A DNA stretch of 64,000 nucleotides from Branchinecta lynchi (GCA_023053575.1 JAKZAP010000007.1:24453464-24517463), one strand, 5' to 3'; positions 59,601 through 61,075 are shown, counted from the stretch's first letter. A program made the numbers and translations. Notes: generated by a model from the sequence alone, not told the origin.

Positions 59601-60833
59601 GGGAAGCGCCCCATTCAGGCTAAAGCTGGAAAGTGCGGTGTTCACTTCCTAGCTTGAGCGTCTTAAGCCTGAAGATGACCCTTGCCAAGAAGGGCCGAAA
59701 TATCGCTCTGTTAGAATTCAGCTGACGTATCCGTTTAAGACTAACCATTACTTTAAGTTACGTAAATTTACCATACTAACAAACAAAGCGTCTCCCGTTT
59801 ATAGTCGTTCCTATTGGCCTCTTTTTCTGGTAGTAAAGTATTACACTTATTTCATTAAATTAACTAAGTTATTTAATTTGTTCATGACATGGTATTTATT
59901 GATGTCGGTAGTGATTGATAGTTACTCTGTATATTATATATAGTTTCATAATTAGTGAACTGAAATACTAAAATTCTCCTCAGCCATGATTTGAACCCAG
60001 GACCCTCTGCTTACAAAGCAGTCGCTCTTACCATTTCAGCTACCGAGGGGCTTGTGAACAGAGTTTGCAAACCACTACGATAGTTTGATAGAAGCCGACC
60101 ATAGGAACAGTGATCCCGCCCGAAGGCAAACTCGTCTAACCAGTTCACATCCTCATATCACGGAAATTAATAATAATACGTAGATGGCACTTTACACAAG
60201 GGACTTCCCGATGAAAAATTTGTAGCTGCGTAGTAGTATGGTAGTAGTACGAAAACGTTGCATGTAATACTATGTAATAGCAAAGGATACTATCATTTAA
60301 TGTGCCTCAGACTGGTCCAATCTTATGTAGTAGTATCCAGTAGCATCCTGTCTTGCCATAGTAGCATCCTGTCTTGCCATAGTAGCATCCGGTCTTGCTA
60401 ATAGTAGCATATAGTAGTATACAGTAACACGGTAGCCTTGAAGTAGAAGCATGTAGTACCATCGTTAGTACTGCATGCTACTTTTTCGTACTACTTCATG
60501 GTACTATTTTGAGATAAATTTTTTATCGGGTTGTACCGACCGAAAAAACAGAAACAGTTTTTCGAATTTAATTTGGAAGTCGCGGCAAGTTGCCACGTCA
60601 CGAGTCCCTTGTGTAGAGTGCCATCTACGTATTATTATTTTCTATACTTATTTTATATAATATATTTGTTTAATATTCCAGCACGGCACACGATCCAGGA
60701 GGAGAAGGACATCTCGCGGGCTCTTCAGATCCTTCAGAGCTGCAAAGAACTGAAGCTGGAGGAAATTCTTCCTTTCTTCCCAGACTTTACGACGATTGAC
60801 CTCTTTCGGGGTGCGCTCTGTCAGTCTTTACAG
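11440..60833 (+). CDS. VPS18: VPS18, HOPS/CORVET tethering subunit (partial; 14 exons)
   Basis: VPS18 is one of the class C core subunits (with VPS11, VPS16 and VPS33) shared by CORVET on early endosomes and HOPS on late endosomes and lysosomes, where it helps tether membranes before SNARE fusion. The fourteen exons splice in phase to 778 residues without stops. Landmarks: residues 1-290 are the propeller half (SGSHLLISL, STGPILLGTKSGLIF, FYQFIG); 290-370 are the Pep3/Vps18 segment (PKAIGLTEYHLLLLYTDRVV, AFSDRAIYKY, NIWR); from 370 onward lies the clathrin-repeat-like alpha solenoid; and near the end the family-diagnostic EEILPFFPDFTTID. The human protein has 973 residues. The missing parts are about the first 50-60 and last 170-180, the latter holding the coiled coil and RING-H2. 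A deficit of about 20 residues between exons 5 and 6 suggests either real loss or one missed small exon. Confidence 0.95.
11617..12406 (+). other. VPS18: VPS18 intron 1
   Basis: GTATAA to TTTCTTTCAG, 790 bp. It contains a minus-oriented fragment of MITE family M (about 11890-12010: GGCCGGTCGG, the CGAAGTGCCG-like block and AACAGTCGAT phrases). The rest shows nothing recognised. Confidence 0.8.
12407..12585 (+). CDS. VPS18: VPS18 exon 2 (residues 59-118)
   Basis: Begins in phase 1 and ends in phase 0 at CGACTG|GTAAAA. It encodes VDLGKTNLNTTVHSIFMDPS then GSHLLISL, which parallels the VPS18 propeller motif around FLDHTGSHLLIAL. The later LIYLKNKTSSLEKPAKPRL corresponds to the LYVNRNGQK region. 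Confidence 0.93.
13083..16413 (+). mobile_element. Family F element (Helentron-associated-like), interrupted and rearranged
   Basis: The 5' hairpin GTCACTTGCAGCC...CTAGTGCC begins at 13083. The 3' end is GCAAGTGCCATATGAGC followed by a hairpin and TTGTT at about 16413. A second 5' terminus at 15001 shows that two copies are joined or nested. Internal modules of about 110-140 bp repeat the phrase GATGAAACTTGG or TAATGAAACTTGA, separated by poly-G runs (about 13246, 13705, 15755, 15911). A different element at 14160-14865 interrupts it. Confidence 0.7.
14160..14865. mobile_element. Inverted-repeat element with GGGGTTGGTTCGGACAGT ends
   Basis: The left end has GGGGTTGATTCGGACAGT; the right end has the reverse complement twice (ACTGTCCAAACCAACCCC and TGTCCGAACCAACCCC). 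The interior is AT-rich and non-coding. A related phrase, CCAGACCAACCCCGTGTCC, occurs near 16565. It sits inside the family F element. Confidence 0.55.
17140..17480 (+). mobile_element. LINE ORF2 C-terminal fragment
   Basis: The frame at 17262-17480 reads QRYEQIILRFGKFLLSKPQH then RDILPP and ends FVPFFTDLLNKF. This is the layout of the C-terminus of the LINE families that also show EYCCPVWH (compare 54391-55190). The short 3'UTR ends in A/T runs. The upstream part carries stops. Confidence 0.7.
17690..17869 (+). CDS. VPS18: VPS18 exon 3 (residues 119-178)
   Basis: Acceptor TTTATCCAG, donor AAACAG|GTAACA, phase 0 at both ends. It encodes GHLVTAVAWNSLHSTDDSTG followed by PILLGTKSGLIFETEL, one of the best-conserved propeller blades of VPS18 (human VESVGWN and STGPILVGT). 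Confidence 0.95.
18193..18553. mobile_element. MITE with GTTGCGTTTTT ends and TA target (family I)
   Basis: The ends are GTTGCGTTTTTATCC and GGATAAAAAACGCAAC, flanked by TA on both sides, 361 bp. TA target duplications point to a Tc1/mariner-type transposase. The interior is full of AGAATTC / GAGAAT words and AAAACGC boxes. A second copy in reverse is at 38265-38655. Confidence 0.75.
18661..19035 (+). repeat. Single arm of palindromic family O
   Basis: About 375 bp closely similar to 58131-58505, and in reverse to 58605-58985. Shared landmarks are GTGCTTTCAACAAATAAC, GCTGTTTTAAGCCTTTTCC, GAAAAACTTCTCGCAGACAA and GAAGTAGGTTGC. Non-coding. Confidence 0.75.
19213..19255 (+). mobile_element. 43-bp retroposon stub with 11-bp target duplication (family S)
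   Basis: The 3' signature AAAGTCAGCTTGGGCTCAAA is flanked by TTAACAACTTT at 19202-19212 and 19256-19266. The extreme 5' truncation with an 11-bp target duplication is what target-primed reverse transcription leaves. 19270-19615 shows no recognised feature. Confidence 0.65.
19620..20130 (-). mobile_element. LINE fragment with C-terminal zinc-finger region
   Basis: The minus frame carries RYYKVAKVRFGEEVYFKFN and WIQQRANCLPVSGNIWD, closely similar to the fuller copy at 22740-23249. The 3'UTR starts ATGTTTAATTAAGCCCTTG in the plus-strand view. Frame breaks show it is inactive. Confidence 0.7.
20190..20480 (-). mobile_element. LINE family A 3' end
   Basis: The 3' terminus TTTATTTTTAACCCAC, the ACAAGAAGAAATCAGTGGAG region and a degenerate coding tail match the other family A ends. 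The tail is A/T-rich rather than a clean microsatellite. 20480-20685 holds nothing recognised. Confidence 0.5.
20879..21020. repeat. Perfect 48-bp inverted repeat, foldback element (family S)
   Basis: Arms 20879-20926 and 20973-21020 are exact reverse complements, around a 46-bp loop containing GACCCTTGCCAAGAAGGGCC. Directly after comes the family 3' end GCAGTCAGCTTGGGCTGAAG. Other copies: 25340-25490, 32341-32595 and 59505-59740. Confidence 0.9.
21718..21913 (+). CDS. VPS18: VPS18 exon 4 (residues 179-243)
   Basis: Acceptor ACTTTTAG, donor CCAG|GTAAAA, phase 0 to 1. It encodes ARGQPTPITGITFHQYKASE, YYIFVTTRTRFYQFIGTVGS and QSVTNLYLNMP. RFYQFIG corresponds to the invariant RLFQFIGR of VPS18 propellers. 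Confidence 0.95.
22087..23260 (-). mobile_element. LINE with C-terminal CCHC zinc finger, interrupted
   Basis: The minus frame 22827-23249 has 140 open codons. It includes REKTEGQEIQEWAGKMERFE, GEEVYFKFNLPSR and a finger C-x2-C-x8-H-x4-C (CKFCKVEVGELDHILYKC) of the type placed after the RT in many LINE ORF2 proteins. The 3'UTR continues to about 22087 with a (TAGA)n tail. It is split by the insertion at 22143-22726. A sister copy is at 19620-20130. Confidence 0.75.
22143..22726. mobile_element. 584-bp insertion with 9-bp target duplication
   Basis: AACAGTACA occurs at 22134-22142 and 22727-22735, on either side of the insertion inside the LINE 3'UTR. The uninterrupted order is visible in the sister LINE near 19669. 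The ends share a short inverted TGTTACG / CGTAACA. Inside, GTGTAGTAGGCC and GGCCTACTACAC form a hairpin (about 22206-22302). A 9-bp duplication suggests a Mutator-like element; no coding capacity is seen. Confidence 0.65.
23768..24069. mobile_element. MITE with GAGCGTGTTCCACCCTACTT ends (family P)
   Basis: The left end GAGTGTGTTCCACCCTACTT and the right end AAGGGTGGAACACGCTC are inverted repeats; internal TAGTTACTATTAGTTACTAT words repeat. A second copy at 43563-43856 has CTA on both sides, suggesting a 3-bp target. The right end is 46 bp from exon 5. Confidence 0.75.
24116..24252 (+). CDS. VPS18: VPS18 exon 5 (residues 244-289)
   Basis: Acceptor TTATTTCAG, donor GGGAAA|GTAAGT, phase 1 to 0. 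It encodes EKFIEFPSPNANETLDVPNL then SHFAWLTDSGVVTGK, matching the FREFPSN and FAWMMGDGVLYG blocks. The human protein continues with about 20-25 residues not represented here before the exon 6 homology. Confidence 0.93.
24266..25000 (-). mobile_element. CR1/L2-like LINE 3' fragment
   Basis: The minus strand around 24620-24830 reads FYHPYFTRNSEDLAHERRNT, GVSVWNDLPESVREAVSLAS and FKRMVKS. This is the typical C-terminus of CR1/L2-type ORF2. A (TAAA)n tail lies at the 3' end beside VPS18 exon 5. A G run at about 24556 interrupts the 3'UTR. Confidence 0.75.
25340..25490 (+). mobile_element. Foldback retroposon copy (family S)
   Basis: Diverged arms around GATGCAAAACGGATTCGTCA and TGACGTATCCGTTTTGCATC, a loop with GGCCCTTCTTCC, and the end AAGTCAGCTTGGGCTGAAGG. 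Confidence 0.7.
25760..26640 (+). pseudogene. VPS18: Array of about four decayed tandem copies of VPS18 exon 6
   Basis: Units repeat the intronic 3' flank (CAGTTGTTTCCGGCCGAA, then ATCCATTTTCCG) and a degenerate exon segment (ACGGAATGTCA..., TATACGGAT). The flank word starts at about 25777 (poor), 25964, 26217, 26428 and, for the real exon, 26643, giving spacings of about 190-250 bp. Copy 1 still reads VLLFLYTDG, parallel to the real HLLLLYTDR. Copies 2-4 have stops and frameshifts (for example a TAG where the real exon has GGACTA). Each unit also ends in a CTGCTGAGGT-like word. The array is read as dead duplicates, not as alternative exons. Confidence 0.75.
26702..26827 (+). CDS. VPS18: VPS18 exon 6 (residues 290-331)
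   Basis: Encodes PKAIGLTEYHLLLLYTDRVV then AICILNEQVVFETVFRE, matching human PLAIVLTQFHFLLLLADRVE. This is the start of the Pep3/Vps18 domain. Donor CGAGAG|GTAAGT. The acceptor choice is set by phase: CAG at 26699 would shift the frame, while AG at 26700-26701 keeps phase 0; AAG at 26704 or 26707 would also do. Confidence 0.92.
26905..27125 (+). mobile_element. MITE family M copy
   Basis: GACTGTT phrases, CACGGCGTTTCGCACCGAG, TTTACCGACTG, a G/C-run hairpin and the end GTGACGCCACTG parallel 10605-10873. Confidence 0.6.
27576..28663 (+). mobile_element. Family K element with 136-141-bp tandem units
   Basis: Bounded by TTTTGGGATCCC at 27576-27587 and 28652-28663. It starts with a CGTAAGTGGAGGGATACC leader, a (GTCC)n run at 27630-27650 and a TTTGATGAAACTTGGT phrase. 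Four tandem units follow, starting near 27962, 28101, 28242 and 28377 with GATGTTCGATTTAGGGG; each contains AATCCGGCC and AAAACCGGAAA. Inverted relatives occupy 40291-41904. Confidence 0.75.
28833..29302. mobile_element. MITE with ACGTGTCCGAAAGC ends (family L), copy 1
   Basis: Left ACGTGTCCGAAAGC and right GCTTTCGGACACGT frame 470 bp with many ATGCTGCAT / AATTCAGCAT words. No clear target duplication. Followed 18 bp later by copy 2 in the same orientation. Confidence 0.75.
29321..29833. mobile_element. MITE family L, copy 2, with TCATAGA duplication
   Basis: Same ends and interior as copy 1, 513 bp. TCATAGA lies at 29314-29320 and 29834-29840, a 7-bp target duplication. A 7- or 8-bp duplication would suit P-like or hAT-like transposases. 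Non-coding. Confidence 0.8.
30458..31335. mobile_element. Family Q MITE interrupted by a LINE that holds a hAT MITE
   Basis: The outer ends AGCCGCATTCACATTGA and TCATTGTGAAAGCGGCT are inverted repeats; the interior has TTGCGTTGCG words. A LINE 3' end with an AATTC-type tail sits inside (about 30749-31215), and that in turn holds the 158-bp element at 30781-30938. Other family Q pieces are at about 23500-23600 and around 57465-58070. Confidence 0.65.
30781..30938. mobile_element. hAT-type MITE with GTATCCAGG ends and 8-bp target duplication
   Basis: The ends CAGGCCCGTATCCAGG and CCTGGATACGTCCTTG are inverted repeats, flanked by TTTATAAC (30773-30780) and CTTATAAC (30939-30946). Inside, a long G run (30808-30830) and a G/C-run hairpin (about 30892-30926) dominate. 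The ends and 8-bp duplication are typical of hAT non-autonomous elements. Confidence 0.75.
32164..32800. mobile_element. MITE family H copy, split by a retroposon
   Basis: Left GTTGCGTTTTTGCAGA..., right TACCATGGTATCTGCAAAAA CGCAAC. The interior is rich in GGTATCTGATACCACGG-type palindromes. The interruption at 32341-32595 is flanked by ATCGCTAAGTA on both sides. A truncated sibling lies at about 31590-31903. Confidence 0.75.
32341..32595 (+). mobile_element. Foldback retroposon (family S) with 11-bp target duplication
   Basis: 255 bp flanked by ATCGCTAAGTA at 32330-32340 and 32596-32606. Arms 32340-32415 and 32434-32509 form a hairpin of about 75 bp with few mismatches. The element ends GTCAGCTTGGGCTCAAAGAA TATTT. 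The duplication and one-sided truncation in sister copies argue for reverse-transcription-based insertion. Confidence 0.8.
32867..33188 (-). mobile_element. LINE C-terminal fragment next to exon 7
   Basis: The (ATCA)n-type tail is at 32867-32880. The minus frame 32946-33188 reads HADINSTNNIRYPVIKGRIP, then RGILAISFPHIPLILLP, similar to LINE C-termini of the form IRYP...GxRGIxxxxP. Its broken 5' end lies about 15 bp from the exon 7 acceptor. Confidence 0.55.
33204..33314 (+). CDS. VPS18: VPS18 exon 7 (residues 332-368)
   Basis: Acceptor TTTTTTTTATCAG, donor TGGCGG|GTAAGT, phase 0 at both ends. It encodes FLGLTCDSVKRSFWAFSDRA then IYKYTVNNEDRNIWR. This matches the human WAYTERAVFRYHV...RDVWR segment ending the propeller/Pep3 domain. 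Confidence 0.94.
33315..34227 (+). other. VPS18: VPS18 intron 7
   Basis: 913 bp. 33333-33569 is open on the minus strand (ending NLINERMEIALAF) and may be another LINE tail; 33600-33770 is unassigned; a MITE occupies 33776-34168, ending 59 bp before exon 8. Confidence 0.75.
33776..34168. mobile_element. MITE family H, intact copy, TA target
   Basis: 393 bp between TA dinucleotides. Ends GTTACGTTTTTGCAGATACC and GGTATCTTCAAAAACGCGAA. Most of the interior is GGTATCTGATACC / ACCACGGTAAC palindromes. The terminal GTT(G/A)CGTTTTTG is shared with family I, hinting at one transposase mobilising both. Other copies: 32164-32800, about 31590-31903 and about 55860-56265. Confidence 0.75.
34228..34452 (+). 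CDS. VPS18: VPS18 exon 8 (residues 369-443)
   Basis: Acceptor TAATTCTAG, donor CTAAAG|GTATGA, phase 0. It encodes VYMELGLFGDSKAACLGDKE, VLIRQAEHLVETGKYEESAI and FAETKLSFEEVTLKFLESKQ. It opens the alpha-solenoid and matches human YLDMNRFDLAKEYC, READFCFRQRRYLESA and SYFEEIALKFLEA. Confidence 0.96.
34764..35345 (-). mobile_element. CR1-like LINE 3' fragment with (AAGGT)n tail
   Basis: The minus frame 35090-35368 carries FHDYNTRRWSNLSTICYPST then FSIRHTGVKVWNS, the standard C-terminal motif of CR1/L2-type ORF2. The tail GGTAAGGTAAGGTAAGGTA is at 34770-34788. It sits inside a family E MITE. Confidence 0.75.
35566..36144 (-). mobile_element. LINE RT C-terminal fragment with (CAAT)n tail
   Basis: The minus frame 35827-36144 begins EYCCPVWHCGLTHQQNDRLE and continues VQKRARKIILG, LGLQLLSERRHDLVMKFG. 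These are conserved LINE ORF2 segments after the RT. The 3'UTR runs to a CAATCAATCAATCAATC tail. It interrupts family E. Confidence 0.8.
36540..36929. mobile_element. MITE family G with ATA target duplication
   Basis: 390 bp. Ends AGGCGTATTCTCGTCGTTCC and its inverted counterpart GATCGGCGAGAATACGCCT, flanked by ATA (36537-36539 and 36930-36932). Interior landmarks: CTCCACGCGGACTCCGC, AAATGGATTTTG, GATAATTGAAGCATTCC. Confidence 0.8.
37012..37188 (+). CDS. VPS18: VPS18 exon 9 (residues 444-502)
   Basis: Acceptor TTTTCTTTCAG, donor GTCAAG|GTAGGT, phase 0. It encodes KLSMLESTMTTQASLIVLWS, LELFLQEMG and WDKFLKFIKVPRVK. It corresponds to the human KPAERTQATLLTTWLTELYL to ECFRTFLSSPR region. A 14-nt G run begins 11 bp after the exon. 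Confidence 0.92.
37722..38215 (-). mobile_element. LINE family A 3' end with (TAAG)n tail
   Basis: The minus frame 37816-38199 contains YAKHLLHLSKLCHNRTSTEK and ends DLLHCFLAED, matching the + copy at 530-754. The tail TAAGTAAGTAAGTAATTTAT and AACCCGCCATTTGG mark its 3' end. Confidence 0.75.
38265..38655. mobile_element. MITE family I, reverse copy, TA target
   Basis: 391 bp between TA dinucleotides. Ends GTTGCGTTTTTGATCCTAAT and GGATCAAAAACGCAAC. The interior is the reverse of 18193-18553, including CTGATTGGTCAAC-like and TACCGTTTTTGCTCC phrases. Confidence 0.8.
38860..39310 (+). repeat. Family F fragment with long G runs
   Basis: Contains GGCGATGAAACTTGGCAGGC, CTTATTGAAACTTGATATTT, GGCTGAAACTTGGTGGGAAG and two G runs (39144-39160 and 39286-39299). 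It is nearly the same as 45600-45995 but lacks both ends. Confidence 0.75.
39420..39985 (+). mobile_element. LINE J 3' end with (AAATAAAT)n tail
   Basis: 39640-39985 is nearly identical, in reverse, to 51334-51700. It ends CTGAGGGAAATAAATGAATA followed by the tail. The open frames (FSKFLLGFPISFSNSQLVSN) are shared by both copies and may be the end of an ORF or chance. Confidence 0.65.
40050..42072. mobile_element. MITE family G split by a 1.6-kb family K insertion
   Basis: 40050-40290 is the left half of family G (AGGCGTATTCTCGCTGTTCC to CACCAACATCAGCAA). 41905-42072 is the right half (AACTGGTTCCCCTCCG to GAATACGCCT). Between them lie three partial family K units; the GGGATCCC boundary word occurs near 40313, 40659 and 41895. 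Confidence 0.7.
40291..41904 (-). mobile_element. Family K cluster with a recent 0.7-kb duplication
   Basis: 40950-41215 and about 41648-41900 are almost identical, about 695 bp apart. They include the CCCCATAATCGACTATCACA start, the CCCTCCCCCACCCCTAAAT run and a (GGAC)n-like stretch that differs by 12 bp. Tandem ACATCTAATCAACTT units separate them. This is the inverse of 27576-28663. Confidence 0.7.
42929..43073 (+). CDS. VPS18: VPS18 exon 10 (residues 503-550)
   Basis: Acceptor CTTATATTTAG, donor CCAGAG|GTGAGA, phase 0 to 1. It encodes NQKAVYNVVSSHGDKAALIE then SALQMEDYVRVLDEYVQDNE, parallel to human RASIHELLASHGDTEHMVYFAVIMQDYERVVAYH. Confidence 0.94.
43563..43856. mobile_element. MITE family P, second copy, CTA target
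   Basis: Ends GAGCGTGTTCCATCCTACTT and GTGTAACACGCTC, flanked by CTA (43560-43562 and 43857-43859). The interior matches 23768-24069 (CTGGCTTTTTGCCGTCAAGG, TAGTTACTATTAGTTACTAT). Confidence 0.8.
43900..44900 (-). mobile_element. CR1/L2-like LINE RT, 269 open codons
   Basis: The longest uninterrupted retroelement frame here (44052-44861). In phase just upstream (to about 44897) the catalytic box reads ILFADDSLLLVAAPS. It continues with LLTLNYDKTNYIIFSR, RETKYLGFIIDENLSWKEHA, the YPYVCYGCSLWAS stretch and YETRGCGDIVHE...SVWNSIP at the C-terminus. 5'-truncated at the FADD box. Its lack of stops suggests a relatively young insertion. Confidence 0.85.
45108..46663. mobile_element. hAT-type MITE family E interrupted by family F
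   Basis: The left part of family E, from GCAAATTAACACTAGGGGAG at about 45108, runs to 45521; the right end CTACTCTCTAGTGTTATTTT GCTCTG is at 46637-46663. Internally a GGTGCTAGTTTCACTGC segment is duplicated. The interruption is the complete family F element. Confidence 0.75.
45522..46622 (+). mobile_element. Complete family F element (Helentron-associated-like)
   Basis: 1.1 kb. It starts AATGGCACTTGCAGC with a hairpin (TGGCACTTG / CAAGTGCCA) and ends near 46622 with a GAGCTTCCAGCTC hairpin followed by TTGTT. Other copies carry GCAAGTGCC before that hairpin, so 5' and 3' subterminal inverted repeats exist. It lies between T and T with no obvious target duplication. Three related modules carry GATGAAACTTGG-type phrases with G runs at 45846-45859 and 45982-45997. 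No coding region. Confidence 0.6.
47483..47720 (-). mobile_element. LINE family A 3' end
   Basis: AAGTAAGTACGTAATTTATT tail, ACCCGCCATTTTGAAAAGGC and, on minus, TEKFKIQDAS; matches 37722-38215. Confidence 0.7.
47892..48097 (+). CDS. VPS18: VPS18 exon 11 (residues 551-619), two possible donors
   Basis: Acceptor TTCATGTTTAG. It encodes ALEFLKSKHDPKLFYRYIGP, ILAAIPEEAVNALVGEGRRV and DPSKLLPSLTSSVAEGSADI, matching human HRDPQLFYKFSPILIRHIPRQLVDAW and DARQLIPAL. A consensus donor GTAAGT follows at 48071, but the next nine codons (VSQFMHFVE) match the conserved VSQAIRYME. The weaker donor GTATTG at 48098 would keep them. Both leave phase 0. Confidence 0.9.
48428..48525. repeat. 25-bp inverted repeat
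   Basis: Arms 48428-48452 and 48501-48525, with one mismatch, carry AACTGCAGTATTTGCTACTC and its complement around a 48-bp spacer. Confidence 0.85.
48562..48765. repeat. Four tandem units of 52 bp
   Basis: Units share TATCCCTCAAAATAATCTCC, then ACCCATTCCTCCTCTTTATC. The last is partial. The array lies just after the inverted repeat. Confidence 0.8.
49083..49987. mobile_element. Head-to-head pair of family G MITE copies
   Basis: 49083-49375 reads in the family's forward sense (GCAGTTGACAAAATTGCTCT to GTGAACGGCGAGA). 49604-49987 reads in reverse (starting AAGCGTATTCTTGCCGG, ending GGCGAGAATACACCT). The 225-bp middle has no recognised motif. Together they form a large imperfect palindrome. Confidence 0.7.
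50078..50665. mobile_element. MITE with inverted arms of about 100 bp (family N)
   Basis: Left GAAAGAAATAGAAAACCGTG and onward to GAGGGATATATCTAAATTCG; right the complement, from AATATCCGAATTTAGAT to CACGGTTTCCTATTTCTTTT. The interior is AT-rich with no coding. The left flank carries a family S-like GTTTGAAGCCAAGCTGAC. Confidence 0.8.
51334..51700 (-). mobile_element. LINE J 3' end, reverse copy
   Basis: (TTTA)n then TTCCCTCAGAACTGAGGAGT; nearly identical to 39640-39985 in reverse. Confidence 0.75.
51907..52003 (+). CDS. VPS18: VPS18 exon 12 (residues 620-651)
   Basis: Encodes KQETMDPAVHHLLLTLLVKN then NPSKVLNYLENQ, parallel to human GETEQAIHNYLLSLYARGRPDSLLAYLEQAG. Acceptor TTTTTGTATCAAG is a little weak; phase 0 rules out the AAG six bases further on. 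Donor ACCAAG|GTAAAT, phase 1. Confidence 0.9.
52091..52446. mobile_element. hAT-type MITE family E
   Basis: 356 bp with CAGAGCAAAATAACACTAGC and CTTGTTGTTATTTGCTCTG ends; full interior present. No clear target duplication. Confidence 0.75.
53190..53630 (-). mobile_element. LINE family A 3' end
   Basis: (AAT)n then TTATTTGTAACCCACTGCAC at the 3' end; the minus frame 53352-53765 carries YYKYCKYLLYLPISYRNRKI then TAKLQELQF, the family A tail. Confidence 0.7.
54391..55335 (+). mobile_element. LINE RT with YVDD box, 268 open codons
   Basis: The frame 54384-55190 is unbroken: LVMINDLATTLDNCWKYVDD is the RT palm with the YVDD box; then TEIKLLGVHITSDLKWNKHV, the thumb-side stretch EYCCPVWHFGLTREQSDRVE and the tail HARYELSFVPSFVKLFNAGS. 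The 3' end is a (GAATT)n tail at 55319-55337. Inserted into the family F element; 5'-truncated just before the palm. Probably young. Confidence 0.85.
55860..56265. mobile_element. MITE family H, diverged copy
   Basis: ATGGTATCTGATTCCACGGT at the left, TAGACCGTGGTATCAGATAC and GAAAACGCAAG at the right. The left terminus has lost its GTTGCG end. Confidence 0.65.
56481..56600. mobile_element. Short inverted-repeat element (family T), 120 bp
   Basis: Inverted arms of about 29 bp (ATACATAGATGGCACTTTAC... and its complement) around a 60-bp core. The larger copy at 60174-60632 has the same arms but a different, longer core. Both lie directly beside a tRNA-like sequence. Confidence 0.8.
56727..56801 (+). 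repeat. tRNA-Thr(TGT)-like sequence, broken anticodon arm
   Basis: A-box-like TAGCTCAAATGG, B-box GGTTCAAATCC, anticodon loop CTTGTAA (TGT) and a TTTTT right after the 3' end, as for Pol III. T stem and acceptor stem pair well, but the anticodon arm is three bases short and position 1 mismatches. Together with 56601-56726 it forms a repeat also found in reverse at 59976-60175. More likely a tRNA-derived repeat than a working tRNA gene. Confidence 0.6.
56858..57085 (+). CDS. VPS18: VPS18 exon 13 (residues 652-727)
   Basis: Acceptor GCATGTTCCAG, donor AAATCG|GTAAGG, phase 1 at both ends. It encodes DLEEIPYCLQTALRICLLEG, VIWLYRLLGRYEEAVDKSLA and DIMKKRLWLKI. It matches human HYDLKYALRLCAEHG, VYKVLELYEEAVDLAL and ELRKKLWLKIA, the most conserved part of the solenoid. 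Confidence 0.97.
57507..57921. mobile_element. MITE family G, intact, TAA target duplication
   Basis: 415 bp. Ends AGGCGTATTCTCGCCGTTCC and GGGAACGGCGAGAATACGCC T, flanked by TAA at 57504-57506 and 57922-57924. It is the reference copy for the family. A TAA duplication would suit PIF/Harbinger-type transposases, although the copy at 36540 has ATA. Confidence 0.85.
58131..58985. mobile_element. Large palindromic element (family O), arms of about 375 bp
   Basis: Left arm 58131-58505 and right arm 58605-58985 are diverged inverted copies: the left starts CACTTTTCACTCTTCAGCTT, the right ends GTAAATAGTGCAAGGTGAGA. Complementary landmarks such as GGCTGTTTTAAGCCTTTTCC and AAAAGGCTTCAAACAGCC align. 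A lone arm is at 18661-19035. Non-coding. Confidence 0.7.
59087..59431. mobile_element. hAT-type MITE family E with 8-bp target duplication
   Basis: 345 bp flanked by TTACTGAC (59079-59086 and 59432-59439). The right end is CATAGTGTTATTTTGCTCTG; the left is slightly eroded (CCGAGCAAAATAAGGAGTAG). CAGAGC-type ends plus an 8-bp duplication place the family in hAT. Confidence 0.85.
59505..59740. mobile_element. Foldback retroposon copy (family S), reverse
   Basis: The end signature in reverse (CTTCAGCCCAAACTGACTC) at about 59512; imperfect arms at about 59553-59622 and 59664-59733 with CGTCAGCTGAATTC / GAATTCAGCTGACG and CTTGCCAAGAAGGGCCGAAA. Confidence 0.75.
59976..60175 (-). repeat. tRNA-Thr(TGT)-like repeat, reverse copy
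   Basis: On the minus strand 60051-59976 folds with anticodon loop TTTGTAA and a full-length anticodon arm (four pairs), but D and T stems carry mismatches and no T run follows. The adjoining 60052-60175 is the same flank as 56601-56726 (GGGCGGGATCACTG...). So this is a dispersed repeat unit. Confidence 0.6.
60174..60632. mobile_element. Inverted-repeat element (family T), 0.46-kb copy with internal 20-bp repeats
   Basis: Arms ATACGTAGATGGCACTTTAC... and the complement at 60603-60632. The core is full of AGTAG/GTACTA words and a tandem CATAGTAGCATCCTGTCTTG repeat (60340-60410). It ends 49 bp before exon 14. Confidence 0.8.
60682..60833 (+). CDS. VPS18: VPS18 exon 14 (residues 728-778), GC donor
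   Basis: Acceptor TAATATTCCAG, phase 1 to 0. It encodes ARHTIQEEKDISRALQILQS, KELKLEEILPFFPDFTTIDL and FRGALCQSLQ, matching human ARHVVQEEEDVQTA and IEDVLPFFPDFVTIDHFKEA. The exon ends CAG|GCAAGT, the standard form of a GC-AG donor; no nearby GT donor keeps the frame. The coiled-coil/RING exon was not found downstream. Confidence 0.96.
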
Positions 60834-60860
60834 GCAAGTCAATAAGTAGTATTACTTTAC

Positions 60861-60891
<31 letters not shown>

Positions 60892-61075
60892 GTTTTTTCT
60901 GTCAGAGCTGAAGAAGGGAGGCGGTTGCCCTCCCGAAATATCCGCCGTTTTTTTCAGTATATTCGTTGGCCTATAAAACCCCCATTTTCGTTGGTTTCTT
61001 AGTTGATTTTTTTTGTTTGTGATATGTTTGTTTGTGACAATGTTGTTGACGAAATTATCTTAGCATTATCTTTTT

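Larger units (their letters stand above)
57086..60681 (+). other. VPS18: VPS18 intron 13
   Basis: 3.6 kb: 57090-57464 unassigned; a family Q fragment (57465-58070) holding a perfect family G MITE; the palindromic family O element (58131-58985); a family E MITE (59087-59431); a family S foldback (59505-59740); 59740-59975 AT-rich; the second tRNA-like repeat; and a family T element ending 49 bp before exon 14. Confidence 0.8.
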
